Translations under genes and position numbers: made by a program
Source: Peristeroidobacter agariperforans
Lineage (GTDB): Bacteria; Pseudomonadota; Gammaproteobacteria; Steroidobacterales; Steroidobacteraceae
Assembly (NCBI RefSeq): GCF_004138335.1
Contig: NZ_RYFW01000002.1
Location: forward strand, 787,501-851,500
DNA length: 64,000 nucleotides
Reading direction: 5' to 3'
The notes under the pieces: model-generated
The model's input: the letters and a program-made list of their open reading frames with translations, nothing else
What the model was told of the DNA's origin: nothing
The model's database searches: none
Part shown: positions 61,672 through 64,000 of the stretch, in pieces
Layout: every line of letters starts with the position of its first letter
Numbering within the stretch: the stretch's first letter is position 1

Positions 61672-62297
61672 CGCAGTATCCATCCGGGCAGGAACTGGCC
61701 ACGCTCTTCCTGTGCTACCCGGGCACGAGGGTGATCCAACAGGCGCACCTGCGCACGATAACCATGTTCGTCCGGTCGCAGCTCGAGGTGGCTGAGATGT
61801 TTCGCATTCTTGTATCCGTAGTGCGCGGGAGCGATGAGGCGGATCGGCGCACCGTGCTCGACGGTGAGCGGCTCACCGTTCAGTCGATCGGCTAGCAGTA
61901 CGTCGGCGGCCAGCAGATCGGCGAGCGGCAGCGCCGTTCGATAGCGATCCTGGCAGCGAAGTACGACCAGCTCGATCTGCGCGGTCGGGCGCGCCTTGGG
62001 AAGAATCAGCTGCTCCCAGGCATCCTTGAATCGAAAGCCGCTCCATTCGAGCGACAGATGACTCCAGCCGGCAGCGCAATGAAAGTCAGCCCGCTGCGTT
62101 ACGCGCGGCAGTGTTGCGAGCTCGACGGCTGTCAGGACGAGGGGGTGCTCGATTGCACCGAGAATTTCGATACGAACGCCGCTCGCCGGGAGCTTTTGCC
62201 TGGCGAAGGCCACGATGCCAAATCGAGGGAAGTCCGGGCGGACTCGTTGACCCGGCGGCAGGCGCGGCCGGGCGGTGTCATCCGAAGTAGTCTGCAT
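61599..62297 (-). CDS. Oxidoreductase molybdopterin-binding domain protein (sulfite-oxidase fold)
   Basis: 232-aa single-domain protein of the sulfite oxidase/MsrP fold. Visible features are PDFPRFGIVAFARQ at the N-terminus, the cysteine that ligates molybdenum in ADFHCAAGWSHLSLEWSG, and the cofactor-binding stretch APIRLIAPAHYGYKNAKHLSHLEL. No signal peptide or twin-arginine motif is present, and no MsrQ/YedZ-like or cytochrome partner is adjacent, so it is probably cytoplasmic. Substrate unknown. The 3' end overlaps the sulfotransferase gene by 73 bp in antisense. Confidence 0.82.
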   Translation of the reverse strand: MQTTSDDTARPRLPPGQRVRPDFPRFGIVAFARQKLPASGVRIEILGAIEHPLVLTAVELATLPRVTQRADFHCAAGWSHLSLEWSGFRFKDAWEQLILPKARPTAQIELVVLRCQDRYRTALPLADLLAADVLLADRLNGEPLTVEHGAPIRLIAPAHYGYKNAKHLSHLELRPDEHGYRAQVRLLDHPRARVAQEERGQFLPGWILRHAFRPCIEPIVRAIKAIGDSQRS

Positions 62298-62373
62298 GGT
62301 TGAATACTGCGTGAGCAGTTTTCATTCCTCAACCTGCAGAAATCGGTGAAAGAAACGACGGCCCAGAACCAGC

Positions 62374-63000
62374 TCAGGCCGATCTTGCGAAAGCCAGCTT
62401 GATGCCCAGTGCGACGAACAGGCCACCGATGCAGCGGTTCATCCATGCGACCATTCCGCTGTTGCGCAGCTTGCCGCTGGCTTGCGCTGCGGACCAGGCG
62501 ACGAGCAGGTTCCATAGCAGGCTGTTGAAATTGAAGAGCGTGCCCAGGAACAGGAACGCAGCCGCTTTCTCGGTGGCGCCGCTATTGATGAACTGGGGCA
62601 CGAAGGCCAGAAAGAACAGCGCGACCTTCGGGTTCAGTGCGTTGGTCAAGAACCCCTGCAGAAACACCTTGCGCACGCGCGTCGGCACAGCTGCGGGGCT
62701 GGTAGCCGTCGCTGGCCGCTGGATCATCAGCGAGACACCCACATAGATCAGATACGCGGCGCCGCAGATTTTCAGGATAGCGAAAGAGGTGGCAGAGGCC
62801 ATCAAGAGCGCGGACAAGCCGAACGCTGCAGCCATGATATGTATGAAGCACCCGGCAGTGATGCCAAAAGCAGCGACCGCGCCCGATTTCCAGCCCTGCC
62901 GCACGCTGCAGCTCGCGATGTACAGAACATCGGGCCCCGGAGTCACGTTGAGTAGCAACCCGGCGACGACGAACACCATGAGATCGTGCGTTTCGAACAT
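62374..63000 (-). CDS. LysE-family amino-acid exporter
   Basis: Inner-membrane exporter of 208 aa from the ATG at 63000; the frame is open to 63126, but those residues are hydrophilic and unlike the family. The LysE/RhtB signature is near the start (LLLNVTPGPDVLYI), with six hydrophobic segments, the QGFLTNALNPKVALFFLAFVPQFI block and a typical end. Exports an amino acid or homoserine-lactone-like compound; the substrate is not predictable. Divergent from the gamma-glutamyltranspeptidase gene. Confidence 0.92.
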   Translation of the reverse strand: MFETHDLMVFVVAGLLLNVTPGPDVLYIASCSVRQGWKSGAVAAFGITAGCFIHIMAAAFGLSALLMASATSFAILKICGAAYLIYVGVSLMIQRPATATSPAAVPTRVRKVFLQGFLTNALNPKVALFFLAFVPQFINSGATEKAAAFLFLGTLFNFNSLLWNLLVAWSAAQASGKLRNSGMVAWMNRCIGGLFVALGIKLAFARSA

Positions 63001-63012
63001 GGCCGCAGGATA

Positions 63013-63047
63013 GGGCAAGACGGGGTCGCCGCGACAGGATCTTGCCC
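63013..63047. promoter_or_regulatory. Inverted repeat upstream of the LysE gene
   Basis: GGGCAAGA (63013-63020) and TCTTGCCC (63040-63047) are perfect 8-bp arms separated by 19 bases, starting 13 bp before the LysE-type start codon, in the 194-bp divergent gap with ggt. It may be an operator or a 5'-UTR hairpin for the exporter. Confidence 0.35.
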
Positions 63048-63194
63048 GAATTCGGTCAGCTCCAAATCGGCCAGGGTTGAGGTCCTGCCGTGAGGCATTC
63101 ATAAGCGTCTGCTGCTGGCTATCCAACAGGGTATTCAGTTACCGCGCCGACTGCCGCACAATGCGCGGGCCCTTCGGACAGACAGGCCCGCCGC

Positions 63195-64000
63195 ATGAAG
63201 CTGCAAGCTCGATGTTTTGTATTTATTTTCACCCTGATCGTCGCGCCGTTGTGCTCCGGCGCGGGCATGCAGCCCGAGCGTGCCGACCATGGCATGGTCG
63301 CGAGCGTGCACGAGCTGGCATCGCAGGCCGGCGTCGACATGATGAAGGCGGGCGGGAACGCAATCGACGCGGCCGTCGCGACCGGATTTGCGCTCGCTGT
63401 CGTGCATCCGGCCGCGGGCAATCTCGGGGGCGGCGGCTTCATGCTGGTTCGCATGAGCTCGGGCGACACTCACTTCCTCGACTTCCGCGAGAAGGCGCCC
63501 GGCAAAGCCTCCGCGACCATGTATCAGGATGCGCAGGGCAATGTGGTTCCGATGCTCAGCCGGGTCGGCTACAAGGCTATTGGCGTGCCCGGCTCGGTCA
63601 AAGGCATGGTTCACGCGCAAAAGAAGTACGGCAAGCTGACACTGCAGCAGGTCGTCGCGCCGGCGATCAAGCTGGCGCGCGAAGGGTTCGAGCTCGATTG
63701 GGCCGAGGCGCGTGCGCTCACCAACGACAAGCACATGCCCAATTTCCCGGATTCCAAGCGCATCTTCCAGAACGACGGCAAAGGCTGGCATCAGGGCGAT
63801 GTGCTGAAACAGCCCGAGCTGGCGCGCACGCTGGAGCGCATCGTTGCCAATCCCGATGAGTTCTACACAGGCAAGATGGCGCGCGAGATCGCCGAGTTCA
63901 TGCAGCAGGGCGGCGGTCTGATCACGGTGCAGGATCTGAAAAACTATGAGGTCGTCGAGCGCGAGCCGGTGCGTGGCAGCTATCGAGGTCTCGAGGTGAT
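63195..64000 (+). CDS. ggt: Gamma-glutamyltranspeptidase, C-terminal part beyond window
   Basis: Periplasmic Ntn-hydrolase that removes or transfers the gamma-glutamyl group of glutathione and related amides. The ATG at 63195 opens 268 codons running off the window; the family is about 560-590 aa. A signal peptide (about 1-23, CFVFIFTLIVAPLCSG) precedes the large-subunit start, with MVASVHELASQAGVDMMKAGGNAIDAAVATGFALAVVHP and the substrate loop NLGGGGFMLV. The self-cleavage Thr and the small catalytic subunit are outside. Assigned to ggt rather than other Ntn-hydrolases by the N-terminal block. Confidence 0.94.
   Translation, partial: MKLQARCFVFIFTLIVAPLCSGAGMQPERADHGMVASVHELASQAGVDMMKAGGNAIDAAVATGFALAVVHPAAGNLGGGGFMLVRMSSGDTHFLDFREKAPGKASATMYQDAQGNVVPMLSRVGYKAIGVPGSVKGMVHAQKKYGKLTLQQVVAPAIKLAREGFELDWAEARALTNDKHMPNFPDSKRIFQNDGKGWHQGDVLKQPELARTLERIVANPDEFYTGKMAREIAEFMQQGGGLITVQDLKNYEVVEREPVRGSYRGLEV

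Noticed and set aside
1-64000. tRNA, rRNA, CRISPR arrays and insertion sequences
   Set aside because: Gaps between genes are mostly short; none showed cloverleaf-like structure, spaced direct repeats or transposase fragments on reading.

Overview
The window is GC-rich, densely coded chromosomal DNA from a Gram-negative proteobacterium. Supporting signs are DsbC, a TonB-dependent receptor, outer-membrane porins, a TolC-type protein, XerD and lipoproteins. Gene content (Oar-type receptor, TPR-sulfotransferase, M36 peptidase, RND efflux, an aerobic CoA-dependent aromatic pathway) suggests an environmental gammaproteobacterium, perhaps near Steroidobacteraceae or Nevskiales; that placement is inference. 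I see no rRNA, tRNA, CRISPR array, phage or insertion sequence.

Layout. 1-6.1 kb: housekeeping and general metabolism (thiolase cut by the window edge, Leu/Phe/Val dehydrogenase, acyltransferase, xerD, dsbC, 7Fe-8S ferredoxin, NUDIX hydrolase). 6.4-12.5 kb: a divergent MarR regulator and a tightly overlapping five-gene operon for aerobic aryl-CoA (2-aminobenzoyl-CoA or salicylyl-CoA) degradation. 12.5-18.5 kb: glyoxylate/glycolate genes, glcB convergent with glcDEF. 18.6-26.1 kb: a small Dabb protein, two tandem exported TolB-like/amidohydrolase fusions and a LysR-type HTH stub. 26.2-30.3 kb: cupredoxin, beta-barrel protein and soluble hybrid histidine kinase, probably one unit. 30.3-35.2 kb: GH88/GH105 hydrolase, FAD monooxygenase divergent from an MFS permease, and ExoD.

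35.2-43.2 kb (minus strand): a CzcCBA-type metal efflux set with a small accessory membrane protein, preceded by an unusual gene that joins a degenerate protein kinase to a TonB C-terminal domain through eight 26-residue repeats. 43.3-49.1 kb: a glycerol-type ABC importer in the order glpSTPQUV, whose two ATPases carry complementary active-site losses. 49.2-53.5 kb: glycine-zipper lipoprotein, porin, MCP and CheW. 53.6-61.7 kb: secreted M36 metalloprotease, small lipoprotein, large TonB-dependent receptor and TPR-sulfotransferase. 61.6-64 kb: molybdopterin-domain protein, LysE exporter and the 5' part of a gamma-glutamyltranspeptidase.

The strongest candidates for undescribed biology are the kinase-like/repeat/TonB fusion, the cupredoxin-barrel-kinase module, and the asymmetric GlpS/GlpT pair. 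Several inverted repeats in divergent promoters look like operators, including a near-consensus CRP-type box between plsC and xerD.
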